This document shows, piece by piece, positions 23,248-32,938 of a DNA stretch of 64,000 nt (positions are counted from its first letter, which is position 1; each line of letters opens with the position of its first letter). Source of the stretch: Candidatus Polarisedimenticolia bacterium. GTDB taxonomy: Bacteria; Acidobacteriota; Polarisedimenticolia; Gp22-AA2; AA152. Below the pieces are notes generated by a model that did no database searches, had not been told where the DNA came from, and saw only the letters and a program-made list of their open reading frames with translations. A program made the position numbers and the translations under genes. Location of the stretch: positions 1 to 64,000 of the forward strand of contig DASYRE010000050.1 in the NCBI GenBank assembly GCA_036004685.1. Reading direction: 5' to 3'.

Positions 23248-26200
23248 TTAGCGGTAGCCGAGATTCCCCGCCAGCCAGCGCTCCACTTCCGCGACCGGCA
23301 TCGCCTTGCGCGCGGCGTAATCGGCCACCTGATCCCGACCGACCTTCCCCACCGAGAAGTAGCGCGCCTCGGGATGGGCGAAGTACCATCCGCTCACCGA
23401 CGCGGCCGGGTCCATGGCGCACGATTCGGTGAGCACGATGCCGGCCGCGCCCCCCGGATCGAGAAGCTCCCAGAGCGTCCGCTTCTCGGAATGATCGGGG
23501 CAGGCCGGATAGCCCGGCGCGGGACGGATGCCGCGATATTTCTCCTTCAGCAGCTCCTCCTTTGACAGCCGCTCGTCGCGCCCGTATTGCCATTCCTGGC
23601 GCGCCTGCTCGTGCAGGCGCTCGGCGAAGGCCTCGGCGAGCCGGTCGGCGAGCGCCTTCGCCAGGATCGAGTGATAGTCGTCGTGGTCCCGCTCGAAGGT
23701 TTCGACCAGGGCCGGAAGGCCGACGCCCGCGGTGACGGCGAACGCCCCGAGATAGTCCGGCCGGCCTCCGTCTCGCGGGGCGACGAAATCGGACAGAGCG
23801 ATCCGCGGCCGGGAGTCGCCGGTCTCCGCCTGCTGGCGCAGCATGTGGAGCCTCAGCGTCTCGCCCGCTCCTGACTCTTCCGGCCGAATCACCAGATCCT
23901 CGCCGTCGCTCCCGGCGGGAAAGAAGCCGTACACGCCGTGCGCCGCCAGGAGCTTTTCGCGAACGATCCGGTCAAGCAGAGCCCGGCCTGCTTCGAAGAG
24001 CTCGCGCGCCGCGGCTCCCCGTTCCGGATGGTCCAGAATCGCGGGATAGACGCCGCGCAGCTCCCAGACATGGAAGAAGGGGGACCAGTCGATGTAGGGG
24101 ACCAGCTCTTCGAGCGGCTGATCCCGCACCACCCGGCGGCCGAGGAAAGCGGGCCGCGGCGGAGCGTAGGCGTCCCAGTCGAGCTGCAGCGCGCGCCGGC
24201 GGGCCTCGGGGAAGAGGAGGAGATCGCGCTCGGCCCCCTCCGACCAGCGCAGCCGGGCCGCCTCCTGCTCCTCGCGGATGCGCGCCGCGAACGCGGGGCG
24301 CGAGGTGTCGCTCACGAGCTGGCTCATCACCTCCACCGCCCGGGAGGCGTCGAGGACGTGCACCGTCGTCCCGCCGTAGACCGGGGCGATCTTCACCGCC
24401 GTGTGCTTGCGGCTGGTGGTGGCGCCGCCGATCAGCAGCGGCAGATGAAGGTTCCGGCGCTGCATCTCCGAGGCGACGTGGACCATCTCGTCCAGAGACG
24501 GAGTGATCAGGCCGCTCAAGCCGATCAGGTCGGCCTTCTCCTCGACCGCGGTCGTCAGGATACGATCGGCGCTGACCATCACTCCCAGATCGATGATGTC
24601 GTAGTTGTTACAGCCGAGGACGACGCCGACGATGTTCTTGCCGATGTCGTGAACGTCCCCCTTGACCGTCGCCAGGACGATGCGCGCGCGGGCCCGGGCC
24701 GCCGCCCCGGAGCTCTTCTTCTCCGCTTCCATGAGCGGCTCCAGGATCGCCACCGCCTTCTTCATGACGCGGGCGCTCTTGACGACCTGGGGGAGAAACA
24801 TCTTCCCGGCTCCGAACAGATCGCCGACGACGTTCATGCCGGCCATCAGCGGTCCCTCGATGATGGCCAGCGGCGAGGGATAGGCCCGCAGCGCCTCGGC
24901 GATGTCTTCGTCGACGTGGTCGGCGACTCCCCGGACCATGGCGTGCTCCAGGCGCTTCTCGAGAGGCTCCCGGCGCCAGGCGTCGTCCTTGGCGCGGTCC
25001 ACGGCCTTGGCGCGGAACCCGTCGGCGAACTCCACCAGCCTCTCGGTCGCGTCCGGCCGGCGGTTCAGGAGCACGTCCTCGACGCGCTCCTTGAGCTCGG
25101 CCGGGATGTCGTCGTAGACGGCGAGCTGGCCGGCGTTGACGATCCCCATGTCCATGCCGGCCTGGATGGCGTGGTAGAGGAAGGCGGCGTGCATGGCGTC
25201 GCGGATCGCGTCGTTGCCGCGGAAGGAGAAGGACAGGTTGCTCACGCCGCCGCTGACGCGGCAGTTCGGGAAGCGCCGCCTCAGCTCCCGCGTCGCCTCG
25301 AGGTAGGTGACGGCGTAGCTGTTGTGCTCTTCGATGCCGGTCCCCACGGCGAGGATGTTGGGATCGAAGATGATGTCGGCGGGGTCGAAGCCGGCTTCCT
25401 GGGTGAGGATGCGGTAGGCCCGCTCCAGGATCGAGACCCGCCGGTCGACGGTCGTCGCCTGGCCCTGCTCGTCGAAGGCCATGACCACGACGGCGGCGCC
25501 GTAACGGCGGATGAGGCGCGCCTGGCGCTTGAACTCCTCCTCTCCTTCCTTGAGGCTGATCGAGTTGACGATACCCTTCCCTTGAAGGCACTTCAGGCCC
25601 GCTTCCAGCACCGAGAACTTCGAGCTGTCCACGACGATCGGCAGGCGCGCGATCTCCGGCTCCGAGGCGATCAGGTTCAGGAAGGAGGTCATCGCCTTCT
25701 CCGAGTCGATCAGCCCCTCGTCCATGTTCACGTCGAGCAGGTTCGCGCCCCCCTGGACCTGCTGGCGCGCCACGGCCAGCGCCTCCTCCATCCGGTTCTC
25801 GCGGATCAGGCGGGCGAAGCGCCGCGACCCGGTGATGTTGGTGCGCTCGCCGATCATCGTGAAGTTGGAGTCGGGCCGGATCGTCAGCGGCTCGAGCCCG
25901 CTGAGCTGCGTCCGCTCCTCCGCCCGGGCCGGCCGGCGCGGCGGCAGGCCGCGCACCGCCTCCGCGATCGCCTCGATGTGCTCGGGGGTGGTGCCGCAGC
26001 AGCCGCCCGCGAGGTTCAGCCACCCTTCCTTGGCGTAGCCGGCCAGCAGCGTCGCCATCTCGCCGGGGCTCTGGCGATAGCGCCCCAGCTCGTCGGGAAG
26101 CCCCGCGTTGGGATAGCAATGGACCCAGATCGGGGCGAGCCGGGACATCTCCTCGAGGTGCGGCTCCATCTCCGCCGCGCCGAGGGCGCAGTTGAGACCG

Positions 26201-26925
26201 ACGCCGAAAAGCTCGGCGTGGCGGATCGAGATCCAGGCCGCTTCCAGCGTCTGCCCCGACAGGGTCCGGCCGCTGCGGTCGGTGATCGTCAGCGAAGCGA
26301 TCACCGGGACGCGCCGGCCGGTCTCGTCGAAGGCGCGCCGAATGGCGAACAAGGCGGCCTTGAGGTTCAGGGTGTCGAACGTCGTCTCGGGGAGGAGGAG
26401 GTCGACGCCGCCGGCGAGCAGGCCGAGGGCCTGCTCACGGTAGGCGCGCTCGAGGTCGTCGAAGCCGACCGCCCGGAACCCGGGGTCCTCGACGCGCGGC
26501 GAGAGCGACGCCGTCCGGCTGGTGGGCCCCATGGAGCCGGCGACAAAACGGGGGCGATCCGGCGTCCGGGCGGTAATCGCCGCCGCGGCGCGCCGCGCCG
26601 TTTCCGCCGCCGCCTGGTTGATCGCGAAGACGCTCGCTTCGAGCCCGTATTCCGAAAGCGACACGGCGGTCGCGTTGAAGGTGTTCGTCTCGATGATGTC
26701 GGCGCCCGCCTCCAGATAGCGCCGGTGGATCTTCTCGACGAGCGCCGGCTGGGTGATCGAGAGAAGGTCGTTGCACCCTTTCAGGTCGCGGGGGTGGTCC
26801 TTATAATGGCGCCCGCGGAAGGCCGCTTCGTCCAGGCCTTCCGCCTGGATCATCGTCCCCATGGCGCCGTCCAGGATCAACAGGCGCGTGGCGAGGAGGC
26901 GTTGCAGCTCGTCCAGCCGGCTCAA
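23248..26925 (-). CDS. metH: Cobalamin-dependent methionine synthase
   Basis: The 1225-residue enzyme transfers the methyl group of methyltetrahydrofolate to homocysteine through cobalamin. Domains run in the standard order. The homocysteine-binding barrel (1-330) has zinc cysteines in GLNCALG and Cys309/Cys310 of GGCCGTT. The pterin barrel (about 350-620) has [16 protein letters not shown]. The cap lies at about 640-735. The cobalamin domain has DVHDIG with His759, the position expected for the axial ligand. The AdoMet-dependent reactivation domain (about 900-1225) ends [10 protein letters not shown]-like. Length matches the family. The start is TTG with GGAGA five bases upstream. No cobalamin or SAM-type riboswitch is visible in the 150 bp upstream. 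Confidence 0.97.
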   Translation of the reverse strand: MSRLDELQRLLATRLLILDGAMGTMIQAEGLDEAAFRGRHYKDHPRDLKGCNDLLSITQPALVEKIHRRYLEAGADIIETNTFNATAVSLSEYGLEASVFAINQAAAETARRAAAAITARTPDRPRFVAGSMGPTSRTASLSPRVEDPGFRAVGFDDLERAYREQALGLLAGGVDLLLPETTFDTLNLKAALFAIRRAFDETGRRVPVIASLTITDRSGRTLSGQTLEAAWISIRHAELFGVGLNCALGAAEMEPHLEEMSRLAPIWVHCYPNAGLPDELGRYRQSPGEMATLLAGYAKEGWLNLAGGCCGTTPEHIEAIAEAVRGLPPRRPARAEERTQLSGLEPLTIRPDSNFTMIGERTNITGSRRFARLIRENRMEEALAVARQQVQGGANLLDVNMDEGLIDSEKAMTSFLNLIASEPEIARLPIVVDSSKFSVLEAGLKCLQGKGIVNSISLKEGEEEFKRQARLIRRYGAAVVVMAFDEQGQATTVDRRVSILERAYRILTQEAGFDPADIIFDPNILAVGTGIEEHNSYAVTYLEATRELRRRFPNCRVSGGVSNLSFSFRGNDAIRDAMHAAFLYHAIQAGMDMGIVNAGQLAVYDDIPAELKERVEDVLLNRRPDATERLVEFADGFRAKAVDRAKDDAWRREPLEKRLEHAMVRGVADHVDEDIAEALRAYPSPLAIIEGPLMAGMNVVGDLFGAGKMFLPQVVKSARVMKKAVAILEPLMEAEKKSSGAAARARARIVLATVKGDVHDIGKNIVGVVLGCNNYDIIDLGVMVSADRILTTAVEEKADLIGLSGLITPSLDEMVHVASEMQRRNLHLPLLIGGATTSRKHTAVKIAPVYGGTTVHVLDASRAVEVMSQLVSDTSRPAFAARIREEQEAARLRWSEGAERDLLLFPEARRRALQLDWDAYAPPRPAFLGRRVVRDQPLEELVPYIDWSPFFHVWELRGVYPAILDHPERGAAARELFEAGRALLDRIVREKLLAAHGVYGFFPAGSDGEDLVIRPEESGAGETLRLHMLRQQAETGDSRPRIALSDFVAPRDGGRPDYLGAFAVTAGVGLPALVETFERDHDDYHSILAKALADRLAEAFAERLHEQARQEWQYGRDERLSKEELLKEKYRGIRPAPGYPACPDHSEKRTLWELLDPGGAAGIVLTESCAMDPAASVSGWYFAHPEARYFSVGKVGRDQVADYAARKAMPVAEVERWLAGNLGYR

Positions 26926-27081
26926 GAGATTCTCCGTAAGAGAGACTTCATTATCTTAGCCCGCGCGGCACGCGGCACGCCAACGGGACTCCGGCGGCCT
27001 GCCCCTTTCCCGCCGCCACGCGGCGACCGCCGAGCGAGGCCGCCCTGCATCCGGAGGCGCGCGGCCGCCCCTAAGACGCGG

Positions 27082-27265
27082 CTAACCCGAATTATTCACA
27101 AAGCTCCTACTGCGACCGCGGTTCTGGCCGCCCTGACGGGCGTCCTCGGGCCGCGGACCCTGCGACGTACCGTCAGTACGCCTCGGGTCCTCGCCCCTGC
27201 GGGCTCCCGTGATGGCAGCCATCTCCACGTTCTCGCTACGGACGTTCATGAATAACTCGGGCTAA
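27082..27265. repeat. Second type of inverted-repeat element (184 bp)
   Basis: The terminal sequences CTAACCCGAATTATTCACAA (left) and the complement of the right end, TTAGCCCGAGTTATTCATGA, are inverted repeats with few mismatches. An internal CGTAC...GTACG hairpin (about 27173-27186) sits in a GC-rich core. It carries no gene. It is unrelated at its termini to the 764-984 family but has the same overall layout, including a central CGTAC hairpin. It lies between metH and the rhodanese gene. Confidence 0.7.
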
Positions 27266-27471
27266 GGAGCGCCTGCGCCGGATCCACCCCCGATGTCTGC
27301 GAGGAAGACTCCTTCCGCCGCGGGTACGAGCGGGGAAGCGACCCAGCCGCCGGCAGGGCTGAACCGCCGACCATCACGTACGGAACGGCCGGTCGAAGTG
27401 TTCGAATGGGCGGGACGTGCGTCCGGAGCTTGGCAGGTTGCCAAGAGCTCGCGAACCCCGGTCGAAAGATG
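27266..27471. other. Intergenic region without recognisable gene
   Basis: It lies between the 27082-27265 repeat and the end of the rhodanese gene. Short open frames here have no ribosome sites or family features. I see no hairpin followed by a T run. Confidence 0.4.
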
Positions 27472-27912
27472 TCAGTTGCCGGGCTCGTCTCCCGTGACCA
27501 CGAACTTGCCCGCCTTGGTCCAACCGACGATTCCCGCCGGCATGATGTAGAGGTTGCGGTAGCCGAGATCGGCGGCCCTCCGGGCCGCGCGATGGCATTC
27601 CATTCAACGCTCGCTGTGGCAGTAGAAGACGAGGGTCGTGCTCTTGTCGGCGGGCAGGACTCCTTCTTTCATGTCCTTGCTCAGCAGGTGGACGGCGCCC
27701 GGAATGTGTCCTTCCCGGTACACGTCGTCGCTGTTGCCATCGTAGACTCGGACGCTGGGGTCGGTGATGAGCTTGCTGGTTTCCTCCACCGTAAGCCGCT
27801 TGAAAGGCTCGCTCTCGGCGCTCTTGCTTTCCTTGGTTGCGGCCGGCAGCCGGTGCACGAGCAGCAAGACGGCAGCCGCCAGGCCAAGACATCGGATGAG
27901 GGGTCTCGTCAT
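27472..27912 (-). CDS. Exported rhodanese-domain protein with in-frame TGA (candidate selenoprotein)
   Basis: Start ATG 27912 has AGGAGG six bases upstream and a signal peptide (TRPLIRCLGLAAAVLLLVHRLPAA). The rhodanese fold follows: LTVEETSKLI, VRVYDGNSDDVYREGHIPGAVHL, and the active-site strand VFYC at Cys98. Codon 103 is TGA (27604-27606), and the frame continues without a break as MECHRAARRAADLGYRNLYIMPAGIVGW to a stop at 27472, completing the domain. The interrupted site reads C-x4-[TGA]-MEC, where relatives with a CxxxxC loop place cysteine. After the TGA a perfect 7-bp stem (27572-27588) closes a GGA loop 23 bases downstream, which is the geometry of a bacterial SECIS. Alternatives are a Cys-codon mutation or a base error. 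No sel genes are in the window. Confidence 0.6.
27572..27588 (-). promoter_or_regulatory. Candidate SECIS hairpin
   Basis: On the coding (minus) strand GCGGCCC pairs with GGGCCGC around the loop GGA. The loop begins 23 nucleotides after the in-frame TGA and starts with G, both within the rules for bacterial selenocysteine insertion elements. GC-rich DNA makes chance hairpins common, so this is suggestive only. Confidence 0.45.
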
Positions 27913-27950
27913 GGGGATCCTCCTATGCGGGCGATGCGCTGCGAACCTCT

Positions 27951-29885
27951 TCACTGCTTCACGCTCTCCAGGAGCTTTTTCTCCGCGTCGCTGGGCGGCT
28001 CGAACCTTCCTCCCAGGTACTTCGCCAGGAACTCTTCGCTTGCGGCATTGAACGCCGTGCGGTTCTCGGGACGCGCGAAGCCGTGTCCTTCGTCCGGGAA
28101 GACGTAGTACACGACCGGCTTTCCGTTTTTGCGCATGGCGGCGACGATCTGATCACTTTCCGCTTTGTTCACTCTCGGATCGTTGGCGCCCTGACCGATG
28201 AGCAAGGGCATCTTGATGCGATCGGCCTGGAACAGCGGCGATTGCGTCCTGAGGAACTCCTCGTCCTCGCCCATGCGCTTGTGGAAGATCGCCACGAGGG
28301 TGGACCAGTAGGGGGGGATCGTCGCAAGCAGCGTGTTCAGATTCGATGGCCCCACGATGTCGACGCCGCAGGCGAAGGCGTCGGGAGAGAAGGCCGCGGC
28401 GGCGAGAGTGGCGTAGCCGCCGTAGCTGCCCCCCATGATGCAAACCTTGCCGGCGTCGGCGATTCCTTCCTTGACCGCCCACTCCTTGGCGTCGAGCAGG
28501 TCGGTATGCATGGCGCCGGCCCACTGGCGATCGCCGGCATTGAGGTACTCCTTTCCATAGCCGGTGGAGGAGCGGAAGTTCGGCTGCAGAACCGCGTAGC
28601 CGCGATTGGCCAGCCACTGGGCGTAGGGATCGTATCCCCACAAATCGCGGGCCCAGGGACCGCCGTGCGGGAAGATCACCATGGGCAGGTCTTTGGCTTC
28701 CACACCGGCGGGCGTGGTCAGGTAGCCGTAGAGGGTCATCCCGTCGCGCGCCTTGTACTGCATCGGCCGCACCTTGGCGAGCTTCTCCTTCTCCAGGGCC
28801 GGGCGGGCGCTGAAGAGCAGCGTGAGTTTCTTCGCAGGACGCTCGTAGAGATAGTAGTAGAGAGGCGCGTCATCCCCTTCCAGCGTCACGATCCAGCGGT
28901 CGTCGGAGAGATCGCGGCTCAGGTTGCTGATGTCGGCGGGGCGCGCCTTGCGGATCGCGTCCAAATCGGGCTGCAGGCTCTTGTCGAGCACCTGAAAATC
29001 GCGGCGCTCCCTCAGGAACACCACAGCTTGAAGCTTGTTGGTCTTGGGATGACTGACCACGAAGGAGACGTCGAACCGGGGGTCTTCGACCACGACCGTG
29101 CGCTTCCCCGTCGCTACGTCCACCGAGAGGAGGCGCGCGGCGTTGGCGTCCAGCGAAGTGATCACCAGCAGGCCTTTGTCGTCCGCCGTGAAGCCGACGA
29201 GCTTCCCCAGCGTCTCCTCCGGGCCCCACTTCATCAGCTCCCGCCAGGGGGATTTGACCGTGTCGCGCACCCGGATCACAGTGCCGCCCTCCGGAGTGGT
29301 CACCTGGGCGGCGCGGATCTGAAGAGCGTGATCCGCCTGCCAATCCAGGACATCCCCGGGGTTTTCCGTATCGAGGGCCAGCTCGCCGGTTCTCAGGCTC
29401 AGGCGGTGAACGTCGAACAGCTCCGCTTTGCGTTTGTTCAAGGTGATGAGCGCGGTGTCGGGCCGGCCGGGCTCCAGCGCCAGGAGCTCGCCCCGGGTCT
29501 TGTCGAAGGGCGTGAGGTCGCGGGTTTTCCGCGTGGCGACGTTGGCCTGGTTCACGTGCCAGTTCTCGTCGCCGTTCTGATCCTGCGTGTAGAGAACGTT
29601 CTTCGAATCGAACTCCCAATGCAGGTTGCGGATGCCGCGTTTGCGGTCCTGGGTGATCACCCGATCGTCGTTCTTCCCCAGAGTGCGCACCCAGATGTTG
29701 AGCACCCCGTGGTCAGGCGCGAGATAGGCGAGCATCCTGCCGTCCGGCGAGATCTCCGGGGAGGACCGCTCCGGATTGCCGAACAGGACGCTGCGGGGAA
29801 TGAGCGGAGCCTGCGGTTGCGCCAGGGCGGCGGACGCCATGAGCAGCAGAAGCGCAAAGCACGGCAGACGGTGGAGGCGTTTCAT
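27951..29885 (-). CDS. Exported S9-family prolyl oligopeptidase-like serine peptidase
   Basis: The product has about 644 residues. ATG 29885 is preferred (GGAG six bases upstream, signal peptide MKRLHRLPCFALLLLMASAALA); ATGs at 29888 and 29897 are in frame. The N-terminal half is a beta-propeller (about 30-370; SPDGRMLAYLAP is a typical blade). The C-terminal alpha/beta hydrolase carries the nucleophile in CIMGGSYGGYATL, the aspartate in GQGANDPRVNKAESDQI and the histidine in DEGHGF. It cleaves short peptides that fit through the propeller, probably in the periplasm. It is 38 bp upstream of the rhodanese gene on the same strand. All three catalytic residues are present. Confidence 0.93.
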   Translation of the reverse strand: MKRLHRLPCFALLLLMASAALAQPQAPLIPRSVLFGNPERSSPEISPDGRMLAYLAPDHGVLNIWVRTLGKNDDRVITQDRKRGIRNLHWEFDSKNVLYTQDQNGDENWHVNQANVATRKTRDLTPFDKTRGELLALEPGRPDTALITLNKRKAELFDVHRLSLRTGELALDTENPGDVLDWQADHALQIRAAQVTTPEGGTVIRVRDTVKSPWRELMKWGPEETLGKLVGFTADDKGLLVITSLDANAARLLSVDVATGKRTVVVEDPRFDVSFVVSHPKTNKLQAVVFLRERRDFQVLDKSLQPDLDAIRKARPADISNLSRDLSDDRWIVTLEGDDAPLYYYLYERPAKKLTLLFSARPALEKEKLAKVRPMQYKARDGMTLYGYLTTPAGVEAKDLPMVIFPHGGPWARDLWGYDPYAQWLANRGYAVLQPNFRSSTGYGKEYLNAGDRQWAGAMHTDLLDAKEWAVKEGIADAGKVCIMGGSYGGYATLAAAAFSPDAFACGVDIVGPSNLNTLLATIPPYWSTLVAIFHKRMGEDEEFLRTQSPLFQADRIKMPLLIGQGANDPRVNKAESDQIVAAMRKNGKPVVYYVFPDEGHGFARPENRTAFNAASEEFLAKYLGGRFEPPSDAEKKLLESVKQ

Positions 29886-30164
29886 CATGGTCTCCATGAT
29901 TCTAGGGAAGAACGAGCTGGATCACCGGTGGCGGCGAGCTTCGCAGCGTCCCTGTTCTGATTCTGCGTGTCGTCAAGTATACGGCATGGACTCGGCTTTG
30001 GTTCATCATCAGGCTGAAGCGGCGGAACAGGTGGGCGGTTGGTGATGGACAAGCGTCGGGAGAAGACGTGCGCCTTCGCCCGGCGCCACGCCGATTACCA
30101 GGCTGTGGCAGATTGGGTTATCGCCGGCCCTTCGAAAGCTCAGTTGGACGGCCGCTGAGGGTTC
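29886..30164. other. Intergenic region between S9 peptidase and ADOP permease
   Basis: No gene is recognised. On the minus strand a TATACT hexamer (about 29977-29982) could be the -10 for the peptidase gene, but no good -35 is visible. Confidence 0.35.
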
Positions 30165-32546
30165 CTACTCGTAGCGCAGCGCGATCATCGGGTCGACACG
30201 GCTGGCGCGGCGCGCCGGCAGGTAGCAGGCGGCGGCCGCCACGGAGAGCATCAGCGCCGCGATGCCCGCGAAGGTGACCGGATCGGTCGCGCTCACCTGG
30301 TAGAGCAGGCTTTCCATCCAGCGCGTCAGCGCCAGCGCCAGTCCCAGCCCGAGCGCCGTCCCGGCCGCCGCGAGACGCAGTCCCTGTCGGAGGACCAGCT
30401 GGAGGATTTGCGGCTGGCGCGCTCCCAGGGCCATCCGGATGCCGATCTCCTGGGTTCGCCGGGTGACGGCGTACGACATCACCCCGTAGATGCCGACGGC
30501 GGCGAGAACGACGGCGAGCGCCGCGAACGAGGCGAGCAGGAGCAGCGTCCACCGCCGCGGCGCGAGCGTGTCGGAAAGCACCCGCTCCATGGGCGCGATG
30601 GTCACGGCGAGGTCCGGGTCCGCCTCCCGGACCGCGGCGCGCAGGGCAGGGGCGGCGGCCGGGACGTCGCCGCGCAGGCGGGCCAGGATCGAAGCCCGGC
30701 CCGACGGCACCTGCGCGAAGGGAAAGTACATCGTGGGGGGCTCGTCGCGCTCCAGGGAAAAGGTGCGCACGTTGCCGACGACGCCGACGACCTCCCGCCA
30801 GACGGTCCGGCCGATTCGCTTGCCGAGGGGATTCTCGTTCGGCCAGTACTGGCGCGCCATCGACTCGTTGATCAGGATCACCAGGGGAGCCTGCGCCGTG
30901 TCGCGGGAATCGAAGCCGCGTCCGCGGAGCAGCTTCACCCCGGCCACCCGCAGGTAGTCGGGGGTGATCGAGCTGAACCAGGCCGAGGGGCGGTGGCCGG
31001 GCGCCGGCTCGGGGCGGCCTTCGATGCGGAAGCTGGTGTCGGTGTTGTCGCCGCCGAAGGGCAGGTTGCTGATCGCCGCCGCTCCCGCGATGCCCGGCAC
31101 GGCGGCCATCCGCTCCAGCAGGCCCGCGAAGAAGGCCTCGACTTGCGGGTTCTCCGGATATTTCGCGTCGGGAAGGGACAGGCTCAGGGAGAGCAGGCCT
31201 TCGGGCTTCAGCCCCGCATCGGTGCTGAGCAGCGAATGGAAGCTCTTCAGGAGAAGACCGGCTCCGACCAGCAGCATCAAGGAGAGCGCGACTTCGGCGA
31301 CCACCAGCGTGTTCCGAGCCCTCGAGCGTGTCTCACCCGCCGCCAGGCTCCCTTCGCGCATCGAGGCGGCGAGGGCCGGTCGCGAGGCCTGCAGCGCGGG
31401 CGCCAGGCCGAACACCAGGCTCGTGCCCAGCGACAGCAGGAGCGTGAAGCCCAGCACCCGGAGATCGGGCGCCACGTCGAAGTAGGCGCCGAGATCAGCC
31501 GGCAGGCCGCTTCGCAGGAGATCAACTCCCCACATCGACAGCGCCAGCCCGGCGATCCCGCCGAGGACACCGAGGACGAGGTTCTCCGTCAGCAACTGCC
31601 GGACGATCCGGCCGCGCGAGGCGCCGAGCGCCCTGCGGATCGCCATTTCGCGGTGGCGTCCCGTCGCCTTGGACAGGAGGAGGTTCGCGACGTTGGCGCA
31701 GGCGATCAGCAGCACGAACCCGACGGCGGCCAAGAGCACCAGGAGTGGACGGCGCGCCTCGCGGGCGAAGTTCTCCCGCAGAGGAACGATCCGCGCTCCG
31801 ATCCCGGTGTTGGTGTCGGGATACTGATCCGCCAGGCGGCGGGCGACGACGCTCATCTCGCTCTGGGCGCGCTCCAGCGTCACGCCCGGCTTCAGGCGTC
31901 CGACGATGCGGATCACCGCGTTGCCGCGCCCGGTTCTCGCGGCCTGCATCGGCGACCAGAGCTCCGCTCCGGGGACCACCGGAAACCGGAATCCCGCCGG
32001 CATCACTCCGATCACGGTGCAGGGTATTCCGTTCAGCGTCAGGCCGGCGCCGAGGATCCCCGGGCTTCCTCCGAAGCGGCGCTGCCAGAGGCCGTGGCTG
32101 AGCAGCACGGCGCGCGCCGCGTCCGGCACGTCCTCGGCGGGGAGAAAGTCGCGGCCCAGAGCGGGTGCGACGCCGAGCGTCGCCAGCATGCCGCGGGTGA
32201 CGACCGCCCCCGTCAGCCGCTCGGGCTCGCCTTCCCCCGTCAGGGTGGGGGTCCACTCGTTCAGGGCGGCCATCGATTCGAAGCTCTTGCCCTGATCGCG
32301 CCAGTCGTAGAACGTGGCGGGATTCGTCCATTCGCGCTCGGGGCCGCCGCGCTTCGACCAGTCGTCCCAGATCATGACCAGACGGTCGGGGTGGGGATAG
32401 GGAAGCGGGCGGAGCAGCACGCCGTTGAGGATGCTGAACAGGGCGGTGTTCGCGCCGATCCCCAGGGCGAGCGTGAGAACGATCATCAGCGCGAATCCCG
32501 GCGACTTCCCAAGAACGCGCAGCGCGTGGCGGAGGTCCTGGATCAT
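30165..32546 (-). CDS. ADOP-type orphan ABC permease
   Basis: The product has about 793 residues and two MacB/FtsX-like modules in tandem. The N-terminus LGKSPGFALMIVLTLALGIGANTALFSI and the following RPLPYPHPDRLVM are the hallmark of the acidobacterial duplicated orphan permease family. The first module has a helix at about 20-42, a periplasmic domain, then helices around 270-300, 325-350 and 375-400 (ALGASRGRIVRQLLTEN). The second repeats the pattern, ending in helices near 670-700, 720-745 and 755-785 (MALGARQPQILQLVL). No ATPase gene is adjacent, as usual for this family. Substrate and energy source are unknown. ATG 32546 is chosen; GTG 32555 is in frame. Confidence 0.92.
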   Translation of the reverse strand: MIQDLRHALRVLGKSPGFALMIVLTLALGIGANTALFSILNGVLLRPLPYPHPDRLVMIWDDWSKRGGPEREWTNPATFYDWRDQGKSFESMAALNEWTPTLTGEGEPERLTGAVVTRGMLATLGVAPALGRDFLPAEDVPDAARAVLLSHGLWQRRFGGSPGILGAGLTLNGIPCTVIGVMPAGFRFPVVPGAELWSPMQAARTGRGNAVIRIVGRLKPGVTLERAQSEMSVVARRLADQYPDTNTGIGARIVPLRENFAREARRPLLVLLAAVGFVLLIACANVANLLLSKATGRHREMAIRRALGASRGRIVRQLLTENLVLGVLGGIAGLALSMWGVDLLRSGLPADLGAYFDVAPDLRVLGFTLLLSLGTSLVFGLAPALQASRPALAASMREGSLAAGETRSRARNTLVVAEVALSLMLLVGAGLLLKSFHSLLSTDAGLKPEGLLSLSLSLPDAKYPENPQVEAFFAGLLERMAAVPGIAGAAAISNLPFGGDNTDTSFRIEGRPEPAPGHRPSAWFSSITPDYLRVAGVKLLRGRGFDSRDTAQAPLVILINESMARQYWPNENPLGKRIGRTVWREVVGVVGNVRTFSLERDEPPTMYFPFAQVPSGRASILARLRGDVPAAAPALRAAVREADPDLAVTIAPMERVLSDTLAPRRWTLLLLASFAALAVVLAAVGIYGVMSYAVTRRTQEIGIRMALGARQPQILQLVLRQGLRLAAAGTALGLGLALALTRWMESLLYQVSATDPVTFAGIAALMLSVAAAACYLPARRASRVDPMIALRYE

Positions 32547-32862
32547 GGTTTCCACGTTCGATCTCCCGCGAGAGTGCGCCTGAAGGGATGGGCCTGAATG
32601 AGCGGCCCTGCCGCTGCAGGATGCGTGCCGTCCGAAGCGCGCGCTAAAAGTCTCATTTCAGGAAGCTTGGGCAGGTCCGGCCGGGACGGCGCGGCGTCCG
32701 GGCGTCCGGGGATGGGACGCGGCATCCCGAGAGCGGACAATTCTCGCCCCCCACCGCCCGGAGGCGCCGGGCGGCTCGCCGGGTCAGGGCCGCGAGGAAA
32801 GCAGCCAAAGTTTTTTTGCCGCTTCGCGGAAAGGGCCATCAACCGCCGGTTCCCGGAGCCGC
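32547..32862. other. Divergent intergenic region
   Basis: No gene is seen. A 7-bp stem hairpin (CCGCCCG at 32754-32760 with CGGGCGG at 32768-32774) and a run of seven Ts (about 32811-32817) lie here. The region separates the ADOP gene from the M14 peptidase gene and should hold both promoters. Confidence 0.4.
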
Positions 32863-32892
32863 ATGACACGCGCGCCGCGAAGCCGCTATGAT
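32863..32892 (+). promoter_or_regulatory. Promoter of M14 peptidase gene
   Basis: ATGACA (32863-32868), an 18-bp spacer and TATGAT (32887-32892): each hexamer differs from sigma-70 consensus at one position. Transcription would start near 32899, so the ATG at 32939 rather than one at 32888 must be the translation start. Confidence 0.6.
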
Positions 32893-32938
32893 CCGGCGCC
32901 GTCTCCTTTCGGGACCGCCCCCGAGCTCCGGAGGACCC

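Noticed and set aside
26926-27081. Possible cobalamin or SAM riboswitch upstream of metH
   Set aside because: I find no B12-box or conserved SAM/SAH riboswitch core in this short leader; part of the further upstream DNA is an inverted-repeat element.
23938-27255. A 1105-codon open frame opposite metH
   Set aside because: It lies fully antisense to a complete methionine synthase, its translation is Arg/Gly/Asp-rich low complexity, and it has no domain; this is a GC-rich shadow frame.
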